This document shows positions 16,893 through 25,273 of a stretch of 64,000 nt of DNA, piece after piece. The notes below the pieces were generated by a model. That model made no database searches, was not told the origin of the DNA, and saw nothing but the letters and a program-made list of their open reading frames with translations. Made by a program: the position numbers and the translations under genes. This DNA is from Jatrophihabitans sp. GTDB taxonomy: Bacteria; Actinomycetota; Actinomycetes; Mycobacteriales; Jatrophihabitantaceae. Each line of letters begins with the position of its first letter. The first letter of the stretch is position 1. The stretch covers positions 62,001-126,000 of the forward strand of contig DASWNX010000015.1 of the NCBI GenBank assembly GCA_036399055.1, given 5' to 3'.

Positions 16893-17723
16893 GTGACCGA
16901 CGGCGCCCTCCTGACCGAGCTGGCCGGGCTCGGGCCGTTCTTCGCCCTCGGCTGGCACCCGGCGGGTTCTGCGCCCAGCGACGGCTGGCGCCCGCTGGAA
17001 GAGCTGCTGCGGCAGCCCGGCGTGCTGGGGACCCGGGTCGCGGCAACGCGCGCCGCGCTCGCTGAGGCCAGCGGGCAGCCACCGGGTGACGTGGAGCTAC
17101 GAGTCGCGGCCTCGATGACCCAGCTGGGGCTGGCCGCTCGGCTGGTCTGCCCGGCGCTGGGGGCAGCCGCGCTCACCGGCCGGCCGCCGAGGATCGACCC
17201 GGCTCGGATGCGATGGCGACCGGGTCCTGGCGGCGCTGTCGCCCTCTCGATCTCCGACGGCGCCCTTCTGCCTACGAGCAGCGCCGCGGCGGACCCAGCG
17301 GCGCTTGCCGGCGCGCTGGCCGACTCGGTGCTGAATGGCCCGGTGCGCGCGCTGGTCCAGACCAGCGCGCAGTTCGGGGTGTCGCCGCAGGTGCTCTGGG
17401 GCAACGTGGCCTCGGTGGTCAACGGAGCGCGAGCCCTGATCGGCGTCGCCGCGCCGGGCTTGAGCGGACCTGCCGAGCAGATCGTCAGCGGCCTGCTGGC
17501 TCGGCCACCGCTGCACGGCAGGCATCAGGGCAGCGCAGCGGCTGGGTTTCGCCGCCGCAGCTGCTGCCTGGTGTACCGGCTGGTGGCAGCTGCGGCGCCG
17601 GTGTGCGGCGACTGCGTGTTGACCCGAGGACCGACGCGGGCCGACCGGGGAGCGACGCGGGCCGACCGGAAAGCGACGCCTGCCGACCGGGGACCGGGCG
17701 CCTCGACCGATTGGAGCGGGTGA
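16893..17723 (+). CDS. FhuF-like [2Fe-2S] ferric reductase family protein
   Basis: About 276 residues from GTG 16893. The C-terminal RRRSCCLVYRLV, then VCGDCVLTR, gives C224-C225 ... C238-x2-C241, the FhuF-type 2Fe-2S motif. Twelve residues separate the Cys pairs, two more than I recall for FhuF. FhuF proteins reduce ferric siderophores. Placement after cbtBA behind a B12 riboswitch suggests instead a reductase acting on cobalt or corrinoid (inference). The last 30 residues are three 7-residue repeats (ATRADRG-like) of low complexity, and the stop lies inside the antisense tRNA-Gly gene. Confidence 0.75.
   Translation: MTDGALLTELAGLGPFFALGWHPAGSAPSDGWRPLEELLRQPGVLGTRVAATRAALAEASGQPPGDVELRVAASMTQLGLAARLVCPALGAAALTGRPPRIDPARMRWRPGPGGAVALSISDGALLPTSSAAADPAALAGALADSVLNGPVRALVQTSAQFGVSPQVLWGNVASVVNGARALIGVAAPGLSGPAEQIVSGLLARPPLHGRHQGSAAAGFRRRSCCLVYRLVAAAAPVCGDCVLTRGPTRADRGATRADRKATPADRGPGASTDWSG
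17630..17692 (+). repeat. 21-bp tandem repeat x3 at the 3' end of the FhuF-like gene
   Basis: Three 21-bp units (17630-17650, 17651-17671, 17672-17692) of the form AGCGACGCGGGCCGACCGG plus two bases encode a seven-residue repeat of the type (P/A)T(R/P)ADR(G/K). They follow the Cys cluster and stop 19 bp before the tRNA gene. Confidence 0.88.
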
Positions 17724-17785
17724 CGGGAATCGAACCCGCGCCGTCTGCTTGGGAAGCAGAAACTCTGCCATTGAGCTACACCCGC
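17712..17785 (-). tRNA. tRNA-Gly (CCC anticodon)
   Basis: Read on the minus strand, the acceptor 5' strand is GCGGGTG and the 3' strand CACCCGC, followed by T and an encoded CCA. The D arm (TAGCTCAATGGCAGAG), anticodon stem TCTGC/GCAGA with loop TTCCCAA, and T arm GCGGGTTCGATTCCCGT are all present. The anticodon is CCC, decoding GGG. The 3' end overlaps the last 12 nt of the FhuF-like gene on the opposite strand. Confidence 0.96.
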
Positions 17786-17856
17786 GTGCGCCACCGGCGC
17801 AACCGCCTCATCATGGTAGCGAACGGAGTTCTCCACTCCAGCCGGTCCAGGCCTGG

Positions 17857-18099
17857 TCAGCCCGTGCGGCTGAACTGCATCCAGTCCGCGTCGGTGTCGG
17901 GAGCGAACAGCACACCCGGGCCGCAGTCGAAGACCCGCTCGATGGCTCGGGCTGTCCCGAGTGAGCAGGTGGTGCGCCGGCCGGTGAACAGGTGGTTCAC
18001 CGTGGCATGGCCGAGGCCGGCGGCACGGGCCAATTGCCGCTCGGAAAGGCCCGCGGCATCCAGGAAATCAATCAGCGTCTGACGACTACGAAGCTGCAT
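17857..18099 (-). CDS. Small XRE-type helix-turn-helix regulator
   Basis: An 80-residue protein that is almost only a DNA-binding domain: LIDFLDAAGLSERQLARAAG, then LGHATVNHLFTGRR, is an XRE-like HTH. A short tail (GPGVLFAPDTDADWMQF) follows. GAGGTGAG precedes the ATG. It is divergent from a second HTH protein at 18424, with a shared regulatory region of about 320 bp containing GTCTA repeats. Its size and context resemble phage or plasmid-type regulators, but no phage genes are near. Confidence 0.8.
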   Translation of the reverse strand: MQLRSRQTLIDFLDAAGLSERQLARAAGLGHATVNHLFTGRRTTCSLGTARAIERVFDCGPGVLFAPDTDADWMQFSRTG

Positions 18100-18423
18100 G
18101 GGTTCTCACCTCGACCACGCGCCGCAACGCTAAGACCCACCTATTCGTCATGTTGTCTTCCCCCTCGTGCAGCTGGCTCGGCGGTGACATCGGAGATGGC
18201 GACCGCAGAGTTGGATGTGTTCCATGCTGGAAAGTCCTGGCCGTCCAGTGACAGCCTGACTAGGCAGTTCGTCTACCGGCGTCTATACTGTCTATAGTCG
18301 CCAGCGACCCGCGACGTGATACTAATCAGGACATCTCGGCACAAGCAAGAGCTGTTCTTTGGAAAGCGGTCCCTCTACGCTGTCGCTTGCTGTGTCGATC
18401 ACCGTCGAAGGAACCCGCCGCTA
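18100..18423. other. Regulatory region between two divergent HTH genes
   Basis: These 324 bp contain no credible gene. They are noticeably less GC-rich than the surroundings. The downstream part carries a cluster of GTCTA motifs and TATACT/TATAGT boxes (18271-18297). A frame opens at GTG 18316 in line with the right-hand gene but lacks a ribosome site. Confidence 0.6.
18271..18297 (+). promoter_or_regulatory. GTCTA direct repeats and CTATA/TATAG palindrome
   Basis: GTCTA occurs at 18271, 18281 and 18290, about one helical turn apart. CTATA (18283-18287) and TATAG (18293-18297) form an inverted repeat around CTGTC, and TATACT or TATAGT could serve as a -10. This looks like a promoter with an overlapping operator for one of the two adjacent HTH proteins. 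Confidence 0.45.
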
Positions 18424-18993
18424 TTGAGCACGCTGTCTGAGTACCTCAACGAGCACCTACCAGCCGGGTGGCAGAAGCCGCAGTTGGTAGAGGCTCTCAG
18501 CGGCACGCTCGACCGGGCGACGGTCTACCGGTACCTGGCTGGAAGCCATCCGAGAAGTCCGGCGGAGTCAGTGCTGGAGGCGTTTGCCGCAGTGCTTCCC
18601 GGGGTGTCGGTGGTAGAGCTGCGAGCCGCGGCGAACCTGTCGACCGGCGCCGAGGAGCCGTGGGTGCCGCCGGTCGAGGCCAACCGGCTCAACTACGCGC
18701 AGCGGCGAGCGCTGGAGACGTTCATCAAGGCGACGGTGGGACCGGTCGATGACACCGACGAGCCGGCGGACCACGAGTCGGTGGACCCCGGGCCGGCGGA
18801 TGCGCAGCCACCGCTGGCCGTGCGCCCCAGCGCCCCGGCGTTGACCGAGCAGGAGCGAGCAGAGGTGGGCAGCTACATCCGCCGGCTGCGTGCCTCGGGC
18901 CGTAAGGATCTGGCCGACCGGGTGGCGGCGTCGCTGGCGGCCAACCCGGCTGTGGAGGCCAGCGAGGTCGCCAGGCGCCCGGCTGACGCCTGA
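18424..18993 (+). CDS. Helix-turn-helix protein of unknown regulon
   Basis: About 189 residues from TTG 18424, which has AAGGAA upstream. The N-terminus (TLSEYLNEHLP, then TLDRATVYRYLAG) is an XRE/lambda-repressor-like HTH. A variable acidic linker (VDDTDEPADHESVDPGPAD) connects to a C-terminal helix pair (LTEQERAEVGSYIRRLRAS). A longer version from GTG 18316 would run through the promoter region and is less likely. It is divergent from the small HTH gene and 39 bp ahead of dcd. Confidence 0.7.
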   Translation: MSTLSEYLNEHLPAGWQKPQLVEALSGTLDRATVYRYLAGSHPRSPAESVLEAFAAVLPGVSVVELRAAANLSTGAEEPWVPPVEANRLNYAQRRALETFIKATVGPVDDTDEPADHESVDPGPADAQPPLAVRPSAPALTEQERAEVGSYIRRLRASGRKDLADRVAASLAANPAVEASEVARRPADA

Positions 18994-19032
18994 CGTCGCG
19001 AGCCCGTTCACCGGTTCGGTACTGTCCGCGCC

Positions 19033-19611
19033 ATGCTGTTGAGCGATCGAGACATCCGGGCTGAGGTCCAGGCAGACCGCTTGCGGTTGCAGCCATGGGA
19101 TCCCGAGCTTGTCCAGCCGTCCTCGATCGACGTCCGGCTGGATCGCTACTTCCGGGTCTTCAACAACTCCCAGTACACCCACATCGACCCCGCCCTGCAG
19201 CAGGATGAGTTGACCTCCCTGGTGGAGCCGGCCGGCGACGAGCCGTTCGTGCTGCATCCCGGCGAGTTCGTGCTCGGCTCCACGCTCGAGGTCGTGACCC
19301 TGCCCGACGACCTGGCCAGCCGCCTGGAGGGCAAGTCCTCACTCGGCAGGCTCGGCCTGATCACCCATGCCACCGCGGGCTTCATCGACCCGGGGTTCTC
19401 CGGTCACATCACGCTGGAGCTGTCGAACGTCGCCAACCTGCCGATCACCTTGTGGCCCGGCATGAAGATCGGCCAGCTGTGCGTGTTCCGGTTGTCCTCG
19501 CCGGCCGAGCATCCCTACGGCAGTGAGCGCTACGGCTCGCGCTACCAGGGCCAGCGAGGGCCGACGCCGAGCCGGTCCTATCGCAACTTCACCCGGTGGC
19601 CCACGTCCTGA
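19033..19611 (+). CDS. dcd: dCTP deaminase
   Basis: This 192-residue enzyme makes dUTP (or dUMP in the bifunctional form) from dCTP for thymidylate synthesis. It begins [12 protein letters not shown] and shows [16 protein letters not shown], the nucleotide-binding [10 protein letters not shown], and [14 protein letters not shown] with the catalytic Glu. Length and C-terminus ([16 protein letters not shown]) match actinobacterial enzymes; the mycobacterial homologue is bifunctional (deaminase plus dUTPase), which may hold here. Confidence 0.95.
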   Translation: MLLSDRDIRAEVQADRLRLQPWDPELVQPSSIDVRLDRYFRVFNNSQYTHIDPALQQDELTSLVEPAGDEPFVLHPGEFVLGSTLEVVTLPDDLASRLEGKSSLGRLGLITHATAGFIDPGFSGHITLELSNVANLPITLWPGMKIGQLCVFRLSSPAEHPYGSERYGSRYQGQRGPTPSRSYRNFTRWPTS

Positions 19612-19653
19612 TCAGCTGAGCTCGTCTCGGGAGCGGGGCTGAGACCGGGGCGG

Positions 19654-20394
19654 CTAGCCTCGTCCGGACCGGACCGTGAAGTCCTGCTGCCACCGGTCAG
19701 CCAGCGTCAGGTCCCCGCGCAGGGCCACGTCGTCATCGCCGGCCCGGTTCCAGATCCACTGGTAGAGGTCGCTGGCCAGGCCGAACACGGTCAGGTCGGC
19801 GCCGTCCACGGCAGCCGGCCGGCAGCTCAGCAGGTCCGGGCCGACGCTCAGCGTCCAGGACGCGTTGGAATCCAGCGGGGTCAGTGAGATCGTCCGGTCT
19901 TGGGACAGGCCGCTTCGGTCGAAGCGGGTGGCCTGGCCGGTGAGCAGCTCGTCGATGCCGTCGGCCGCGAACTCCGGCTCGAAGCCCTCGACGCCGAAAC
20001 CGGCCGCCAGCTGGGCGTCGACCCGGTGGATGGCCGTCTCGTGCGCCATCCGGCGGGCCCAGAACAGCTTGCCCGACGGCGCCGGCGCCATGGTCCAGAC
20101 CGCCGCGGAGGCCGACGTCGCCCGCAGCCGGCTCACCACCTCGCGCAAGCCGGCGTCATAGACCTCGAACAGCTCCTCCTCGGCCGGCGCGCTGAACTCG
20201 AAGGCCTCAGGCCGGCCACCGCACAGGACCGAGTTCGCCCAGCCGTACACCCTGATGACGTGCGCCAGCAGCTGGGCAACGCTCCAGCCGGGGCAGGACG
20301 GCACACCGGCGCTCAACGCCGACTGGCGGGCCGAGTCCCGCAGCAGCCGGCCCTGCCGCTCCAGCTCATCGAGGTAGTGCTCGAAGCCCAACAC
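19654..20394 (-). CDS. DinB-like maleylpyruvate isomerase family protein
   Basis: The 246-residue protein has the mycothiol-dependent maleylpyruvate isomerase metal-binding domain: WSVAQLLAHVIRVYGWA with the first metal His, and RMAHETAIHRVDAQLA with the others, matching the H-x(n)-E/H-x3-H layout. A C-terminal SCP2-like domain follows (residues ~150-245). These proteins use mycothiol as thiol cofactor; the substrate is rarely known. The GTG start abuts the ilvE TGA with no gap, so the two genes are co-translated. Confidence 0.85.
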   Translation of the reverse strand: MLGFEHYLDELERQGRLLRDSARQSALSAGVPSCPGWSVAQLLAHVIRVYGWANSVLCGGRPEAFEFSAPAEEELFEVYDAGLREVVSRLRATSASAAVWTMAPAPSGKLFWARRMAHETAIHRVDAQLAAGFGVEGFEPEFAADGIDELLTGQATRFDRSGLSQDRTISLTPLDSNASWTLSVGPDLLSCRPAAVDGADLTVFGLASDLYQWIWNRAGDDDVALRGDLTLADRWQQDFTVRSGRG

Positions 20395-21483
20395 TCAGCT
20401 GAGCCGGTGCATCCAGCCGTGCGGGTCAGGAGCCTTTCCGGTCTGCAGGTCTAGCAGCGTCTTGCGCAACCGCATGCTCACCGGTCCCGCCCCGCCGTCG
20501 CCGACCGTCCACTCCGACTCGGCGCTCTTGACGTGACCGACCGGTGTGATCACCGCGGCGGTGCCGCAGGCGAAGACCTCGGTCAGCTCGCCGCTGACGT
20601 TGCCGGCCTGCCAGTCCTCGACCGAGATGACGGCCTCGTCCGTGCCGTAACCCAGGTCCCGGGCCACCGTGAGCAGCGACTCCCGAGTGATGCCCGGCAG
20701 CAGCGTGCCGGTCAGCTTCGGTGTCACCAGCCGGGCGTCGGCGCCGCTGCCGTAGACGAAGTACAGGTTCATGCCGCCCATCTCTTCGACGTAGCGGTGC
20801 TCCACGGCGTCGAGCCAGACGACCTGGTCACAGCCCTGCTGGGCGGCCTGGGCCTGGGCCACCAGCGATGCGGCGTAGTTGCCGGCGCACTTGGCGTCGC
20901 CGGTGCCGCCCGGGGCGGCCCGGCTGTACTCGGTCGACAACCAGACAGTCACCGGCTGCACGCCGCGCGCGAAGTAGGGCCCGACGGGCGAGGCGATCAG
21001 CAGGTAGGAGTAGGTGTTGGCGGCCCGGACACCCAGCGCGGCCTCGGTGGCGATCATGAACGGGCGCAGGTACAGCGACGCCTCCGGGCCGTCGCCGACC
21101 CAGGCCTGGTCGATGTCCACCAATGCCTGAACGGACTCCAGAAACAGCTCGGCCGGCAGTTCCGGCATCGCCAGCCGGGCGGCCGAGCGGGCGAACCTGG
21201 CGGCGTTGGCCTCAGGGCGGAAGGTCGCGATCGAGCCGTCCGGCTGGCGGTAGGCCTTGAGCCCCTCGAAGATCAGCTGCCCGTAGTGCAAGGCGCTGGT
21301 GGCCGGGTCAAGGGACAGCGGGCCGTAGGGCAGCACCTCGCCAGGACCCCAGCCGGCCTCCGCCGTCCAGTCGATCTTGACCATGTGATCGGTGCGGAAC
21401 CGGCCGAAACCGGGGTCAGCCAACGCAGCAGCCCGGTCGGCGTCGGAGAGCGGGTTCGGGTTGCGATGCACGGTGAAGGCCAT
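20395..21483 (-). CDS. ilvE: Branched-chain amino acid aminotransferase
   Basis: A 362-residue fold-type IV PLP enzyme that interconverts Leu/Ile/Val and their 2-oxoacids. The PLP lysine is K198 in GTGDAKCAGNYAAS. FEGLKAYR, YLRPFMIAT and EEMGGMNLYFV are standard BCAT motifs. Upstream on the minus strand, TATTAGGAT ends about 14 bp before the ATG, so the mRNA may have almost no leader. The 2-oxoacid products are potential substrates of the dehydrogenase complex at 1-2.7 kb, though the genes are far apart. Confidence 0.95.
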   Translation of the reverse strand: MAFTVHRNPNPLSDADRAAALADPGFGRFRTDHMVKIDWTAEAGWGPGEVLPYGPLSLDPATSALHYGQLIFEGLKAYRQPDGSIATFRPEANAARFARSAARLAMPELPAELFLESVQALVDIDQAWVGDGPEASLYLRPFMIATEAALGVRAANTYSYLLIASPVGPYFARGVQPVTVWLSTEYSRAAPGGTGDAKCAGNYAASLVAQAQAAQQGCDQVVWLDAVEHRYVEEMGGMNLYFVYGSGADARLVTPKLTGTLLPGITRESLLTVARDLGYGTDEAVISVEDWQAGNVSGELTEVFACGTAAVITPVGHVKSAESEWTVGDGGAGPVSMRLRKTLLDLQTGKAPDPHGWMHRLS

Positions 21484-21661
21484 GGTTCGTCATCCTAATA
21501 ACCCAGCAGCATGGCGTCACGCCAACGGATGCTCTCGGCCCCGTGGGCAGCGGGCCGGTCAGCCAGGCAGCCCGCCGACAGCGCTTGGCAACGTGGCGGT
21601 GAGCGCCCGCGGCGACTGCTGCGCTGCGCGCGGGTGTGGCCGAGGTCCTAGGCTGGCGGTC

Positions 21662-23191
21662 ATGATCGGCCCAGAGACCGTGGCGGAGCCAGCGGCGCTG
21701 CCCCGACAGGTGGCGGTCCTGATCATCGGAGCGGGCTTTGCCGGACTGGCCAGCGCCATCAAGTTGGCAGCCAGCGGAGAGCAGGACTTCTTGTGCGTCG
21801 ACCGGGGGCCTGAGGTGGGTGGCACCTGGCGCGACAACACCTATCCGGGCGCGGCCTGCGACGTGCCGTCCCAGCTGTACTCCTTCTCCTTCGCGTTGAA
21901 CCCGGACTGGACGCGGTCGTTCTCGACGCAGCCGGAGATCCAGGACTACCTGCGTGAAGTCGCCCGCGACTCCGGCGTCACGGACCGCTTCCGGTTCGGG
22001 GTGGAGGTTCTCGCCGCCTCCTGGGACTCCGAATGCGCGCTGTGGCGGGTCGAGACCTCCGCCGGCCCGGTCGCGGCCAACCTGCTGGTGTCAGCCGCCG
22101 GGGCGCTGTCGGAGCCGAAGCTGCCCGAGGTGCCCGGCCTTGAGGACTTCGGCGCAGCGGTGTTCCACTCGGCCCGGTGGGACCACGGCCAGTCGCTGGC
22201 CGGCAAGCGGGTGGCGGTGATCGGCACCGGGGCCTCGGCGATCCAGATCGTGCCGGCCATCGCCGGCCAGGTGGCCCAGCTGCAGGTGTACCAGCGGACC
22301 GCGCCGTGGGTGCTGCCTCGCCACGACCGCGAGTACCGGCGGCTGGAGAGGTCGGCGATGCGCCGCGTTCCCGGTCTTCAGCGACTGCTGCGAAACCTGG
22401 TCTACCTCGGCAGGGAAGCCACCGTGCCGATGTTCATCGCCGCGCCGAAGCTCGCCTCGCTGGTGAGCAGGTCCGCCACCGCCAACATCAACCGCGCGAT
22501 CGCCGACCCGGTGCTGCGCGAGAAGGTGCGCCCGCACTTCGCCTTGGGGTGCAAGCGGGTGCTGATCTCCAACGACTGGTACCCGGCGCTGGCCCGCGAC
22601 AACGTCGAGCTGATCACCGAGCCGATCTCACACCTCACCCGCGACACCATCGTGACCGCGGACTCGACGGCGCGCGAGGTCGACGTGCTGATCGTGGCCA
22701 CCGGATTCCAGGCCACCGAGCAGCCGATCGCCGACCTGATCAAGGGCAGGGACGGCCAGACGCTGGGCCAGGCCTGGTCCGAACGCGGCGTCCAGGGCTA
22801 CAAGGGCGCCACCGTGCACGGCTTTCCCAATCTCTTCTTCGTGGTCGGGCCCAACACCGGCTTGGGTCACTCGTCCATGGTGTACATGATCGAGTCGCAG
22901 GTGGCCTACCTGGTGGACGCCTGGCGGCAGATGCGCCGGCACGGCCTGGCCACCGTGGAGCCGCTCGCTGCCGCCGAGCAGGCCTGGAACGCCGACCTGC
23001 AGCGGCGGATGCGTCGGACGGTCTGGAGCACCGGCGGGTGCCGCAGCTGGTACCTCGACGCCCACGGCCGCAACGTCGCGCTGTGGCCCCGGACCACCTA
23101 CAAGTTCCGCCGGCTCACCTCGTCCTTCGATCTGGGGGCCTACCGCAGCACCGCACTCGCCGACCGGCCGGAGCCGGCGAGCATCCCATGA
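21662..23191 (+). CDS. Flavin-containing (Baeyer-Villiger type) monooxygenase
   Basis: The 509-residue enzyme has an FAD Rossmann motif (IIGAGFAGLASA, G23-x-G25-xx-G28), the EVGGTWRDNTYPGAACDVPS block, an NADPH Rossmann motif (VAVIGTGASAIQ), and VFHSARWDH where BVMOs have FxGxxxHxxxW. It should insert oxygen into ketones or oxidise heteroatoms using NADPH. ATG 21662 is preferred to a longer frame beginning antisense to ilvE. The stop overlaps the SDR start (ATGA), so the pair probably acts in one pathway, the SDR supplying or removing a carbonyl. Confidence 0.88.
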   Translation: MIGPETVAEPAALPRQVAVLIIGAGFAGLASAIKLAASGEQDFLCVDRGPEVGGTWRDNTYPGAACDVPSQLYSFSFALNPDWTRSFSTQPEIQDYLREVARDSGVTDRFRFGVEVLAASWDSECALWRVETSAGPVAANLLVSAAGALSEPKLPEVPGLEDFGAAVFHSARWDHGQSLAGKRVAVIGTGASAIQIVPAIAGQVAQLQVYQRTAPWVLPRHDREYRRLERSAMRRVPGLQRLLRNLVYLGREATVPMFIAAPKLASLVSRSATANINRAIADPVLREKVRPHFALGCKRVLISNDWYPALARDNVELITEPISHLTRDTIVTADSTAREVDVLIVATGFQATEQPIADLIKGRDGQTLGQAWSERGVQGYKGATVHGFPNLFFVVGPNTGLGHSSMVYMIESQVAYLVDAWRQMRRHGLATVEPLAAAEQAWNADLQRRMRRTVWSTGGCRSWYLDAHGRNVALWPRTTYKFRRLTSSFDLGAYRSTALADRPEPASIP

Positions 23192-24069
23192 CCCGACTGG
23201 CGGGCAAGGTGGTGGTGATCACCGGCGCGGGGTCCGGCATCGGCCGGGCGCTGGCGCTGGCGGCGGCCGGCCGCGGCGCCCGACTGGCGCTGTCGGACAT
23301 CGACCAAGCCGGCCTGTCTGAGACGGTCCGGCTGCTCGGTGGCGCCACAGCGCGGGCGGACCGGCTCGACGTCCGGGACCGGGCGGCGATGTCGGCGTAC
23401 GCGGCGTCGGTGGCCGCGGAATTCGGACAGGTCAACGTGGTCGTCAACAACGCCGGCGTCGCTTTGACCGGTGGGGTGCTCGAGGTGGCCTATTCGGACT
23501 TCGAGTGGGTCATGGACGTCGACTTCTGGGGCGTGGTGAACGGCACCAGGGAGTTCCTGCCCTACCTGATCGCCGGCGGGGACGGCTACCTGGTGAACGT
23601 GTCGAGCCTGTTCGGACTGCTCAGCGTGCCGGGTCAGAGCGCCTACAACGCCGCGAAGTTCGCGGTTCGCGGCTTCACCGAGTCGGTGCGCCAGGAGATG
23701 CTGGTCGCCGGGCACCCGGTTCGGGTCTCGTGCGCGCACCCCGGCGGGGTCAGGACGTCGATCGCCCGCAACGGCAGGGTCGCGCCGGGCCGGGACCAGG
23801 CGGCGCTGGCCGACTTCTTCGACCGCAGGCTGGCCCGCACCAGCGCAGGCAAGGCGGCCGAGGTGATCCTGGCCGGAATGCTGGCAGGCAAGCCGCGGAT
23901 CATGGTCGGCGCGGACGCCAGGGTGCTCGACGCGCTGGTCAGGGTGCTGGGCGCCCGCTACCAGCGGCTGGTGGCCAGGGCGGTCGCCCGCGTCGCCCCG
24001 TACAGCGAACCTGCCCCGCTCACGCCTGGGACGAGCACTGCCCAGGGCGGCGCATCGGCAGATGGCTGA
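23188..24069 (+). CDS. SDR family oxidoreductase
   Basis: A 293-residue classical short-chain dehydrogenase: TGAGSGIG (12-19) for NAD(P), NNAGVAL, VNVSSLFG with the catalytic Ser, and YNAAK with Tyr and Lys. The C-terminal extension (residues ~225-293, with KPRIMVGADARVLDALVRVL) is typical of SDRs that accompany flavin monooxygenases in actinobacteria. It overlaps the monooxygenase stop by 4 nt and runs 50 nt into the convergent GNAT gene. Confidence 0.9.
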   Translation: MTRLAGKVVVITGAGSGIGRALALAAAGRGARLALSDIDQAGLSETVRLLGGATARADRLDVRDRAAMSAYAASVAAEFGQVNVVVNNAGVALTGGVLEVAYSDFEWVMDVDFWGVVNGTREFLPYLIAGGDGYLVNVSSLFGLLSVPGQSAYNAAKFAVRGFTESVRQEMLVAGHPVRVSCAHPGGVRTSIARNGRVAPGRDQAALADFFDRRLARTSAGKAAEVILAGMLAGKPRIMVGADARVLDALVRVLGARYQRLVARAVARVAPYSEPAPLTPGTSTAQGGASADG

Positions 24070-24505
24070 TGCCGTCCTCGAGGTACTGCGGGCCGGCCGG
24101 CTCGAAGCCGAACCGCTGATACCAGCCTGCCAGCGGCGACTGCGCGTCCAGCACTACCTCGATCCCGGCCGGCAGGTCAGCCGACGCGGCGTCGGAGTCC
24201 AGAACCTCCAGCGCCCGGCGCAGCAACAGGCTGGCGACTCCGCTCGCCCTGGCCTGCCGGGCAGTGGCGACCCGGCCGATCCGGGCGGTGGCCCGGTCCT
24301 CGCGCAGGATTCGCAGGGTGGCCACGACCGCTGCCCCCTCGGCCGCCCATAGCCAGCGGGCGCCTGGCTCCAGGTCCCGGCCGTCCAACTCGGGATACGG
24401 GCACTGCTGCTCCACCACGAAGACGTCGACCCGCAGCTGAAGGATCCGGTAGAGGGTGGCGGCGTCAAGGTCAGACGGCGCGGCCAGGCGCAGCTCAAGG
24501 CTCAC
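24020..24505 (-). CDS. GNAT family N-acetyltransferase (ElaA-like)
   Basis: About 161 residues from GTG 24503-24505. LYRILQLRVDVFVVEQQCPYPELDG is the ElaA signature, followed by the acetyl-CoA motif region RIGRVATARQARASGVASLL and GWYQRFGFEPAGP. The substrate is unknown. The 3' ends of this gene and the SDR gene overlap by 50 nt on opposite strands, which is long for convergent genes. Confidence 0.87.
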   Translation of the reverse strand: MSLELRLAAPSDLDAATLYRILQLRVDVFVVEQQCPYPELDGRDLEPGARWLWAAEGAAVVATLRILREDRATARIGRVATARQARASGVASLLLRRALEVLDSDAASADLPAGIEVVLDAQSPLAGWYQRFGFEPAGPQYLEDGISHLPMRRPGQCSSQA

Positions 24506-24643
24506 GCAGCTCAGCGTAGTCAGCGGCCGCTGCCGTTCGAGCCGAGCCCGAACACAACCCTGACACTTCTCTGCTTCCGGGCGAACCTTGACGCGCCACC
24601 GTTGACAGGGTCCACTCATGGCAGCTTTCGACAGGGAGATCAC

Positions 24644-25219
24644 ATGCTGAAGAAGATCGTGTTCGCGACCTCGGCTGCGGCCCTGGTGCTCGGAGCCGGC
24701 ACTGCCGCGCTGGCCACCTCGGGCAGCGCCGGTTCGCCCAGCGCTTCGACCTCGTCCAGCGCTTCGACCTCGTCCAGCGCTCCGAACTCGTCCAGCGCCG
24801 GGCCGGGCGCCGCCGCGCCGGGCGTGGCAGCTCGCGCGAAGGCGCGCAAGCCCGCGCTCCGGGCGCTCGGCCGGTCACTGCACGCCGAGTGGGTGACCCG
24901 CGATCGCGACAACGAGAACGCCTTCGTCACCCATCACGCGATTCGGGGCGAGGTCACCGCGGTCTCGGCCACCGCGGTCACCGTGAAGGCCCTGGACGGC
25001 TTCACCCAGACCTACGCGATCACCAGCGACACCAAGGTGCGCCTTCGGAAGAACCTCCAGGGCCAGAGCCAGGGCCAGGGCAAGGGTCAGGGCCAGGGCC
25101 AGGGCAATGGCGGCGCTGCCGGGACGATCAGCGACGTGCGGGTCGGCGACAAGGTCGCCGTCACCGGCGTCGGAACCAGCAGCCTGACCGCCACGCACGT
25201 CGTGGCCGCAACGAAGTAG
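24644..25219 (+). CDS. Secreted protein with DUF5666-like beta domain
   Basis: The 191-residue protein has a signal peptide (MLKKIVFATSAAALVLGAG, then TAALATSG). A Ser/Thr/Ala stretch comes from three 18-bp repeats at 24740-24793. The C-terminal part, HAIRGEVTAVSATAVTVKAL, then VGDKVAVTGVGTSSLTATHV, matches the DUF5666/OB-like fold. A Gly-Gln run (GQSQGQGKGQGQGQG) interrupts the domain at about residues 139-155, encoded by a CAGGGC hexamer repeat. GGGAG precedes the ATG. Function unknown; probably cell-surface. Confidence 0.75.
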   Translation: MLKKIVFATSAAALVLGAGTAALATSGSAGSPSASTSSSASTSSSAPNSSSAGPGAAAPGVAARAKARKPALRALGRSLHAEWVTRDRDNENAFVTHHAIRGEVTAVSATAVTVKALDGFTQTYAITSDTKVRLRKNLQGQSQGQGKGQGQGQGNGGAAGTISDVRVGDKVAVTGVGTSSLTATHVVAATK

Positions 25220-25273
25220 GGCCTGCCGGTCCGAGTCAGACCAGCCAGGGCAGAAGTGCGTCTCTGGAGTAGC

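Noticed and set aside
17712..18993. Integration site or prophage remnant at tRNA-Gly
   Set aside because: Two HTH genes adjoin the tRNA, but there is no integrase, no duplicated tRNA 3' end and no other phage gene.
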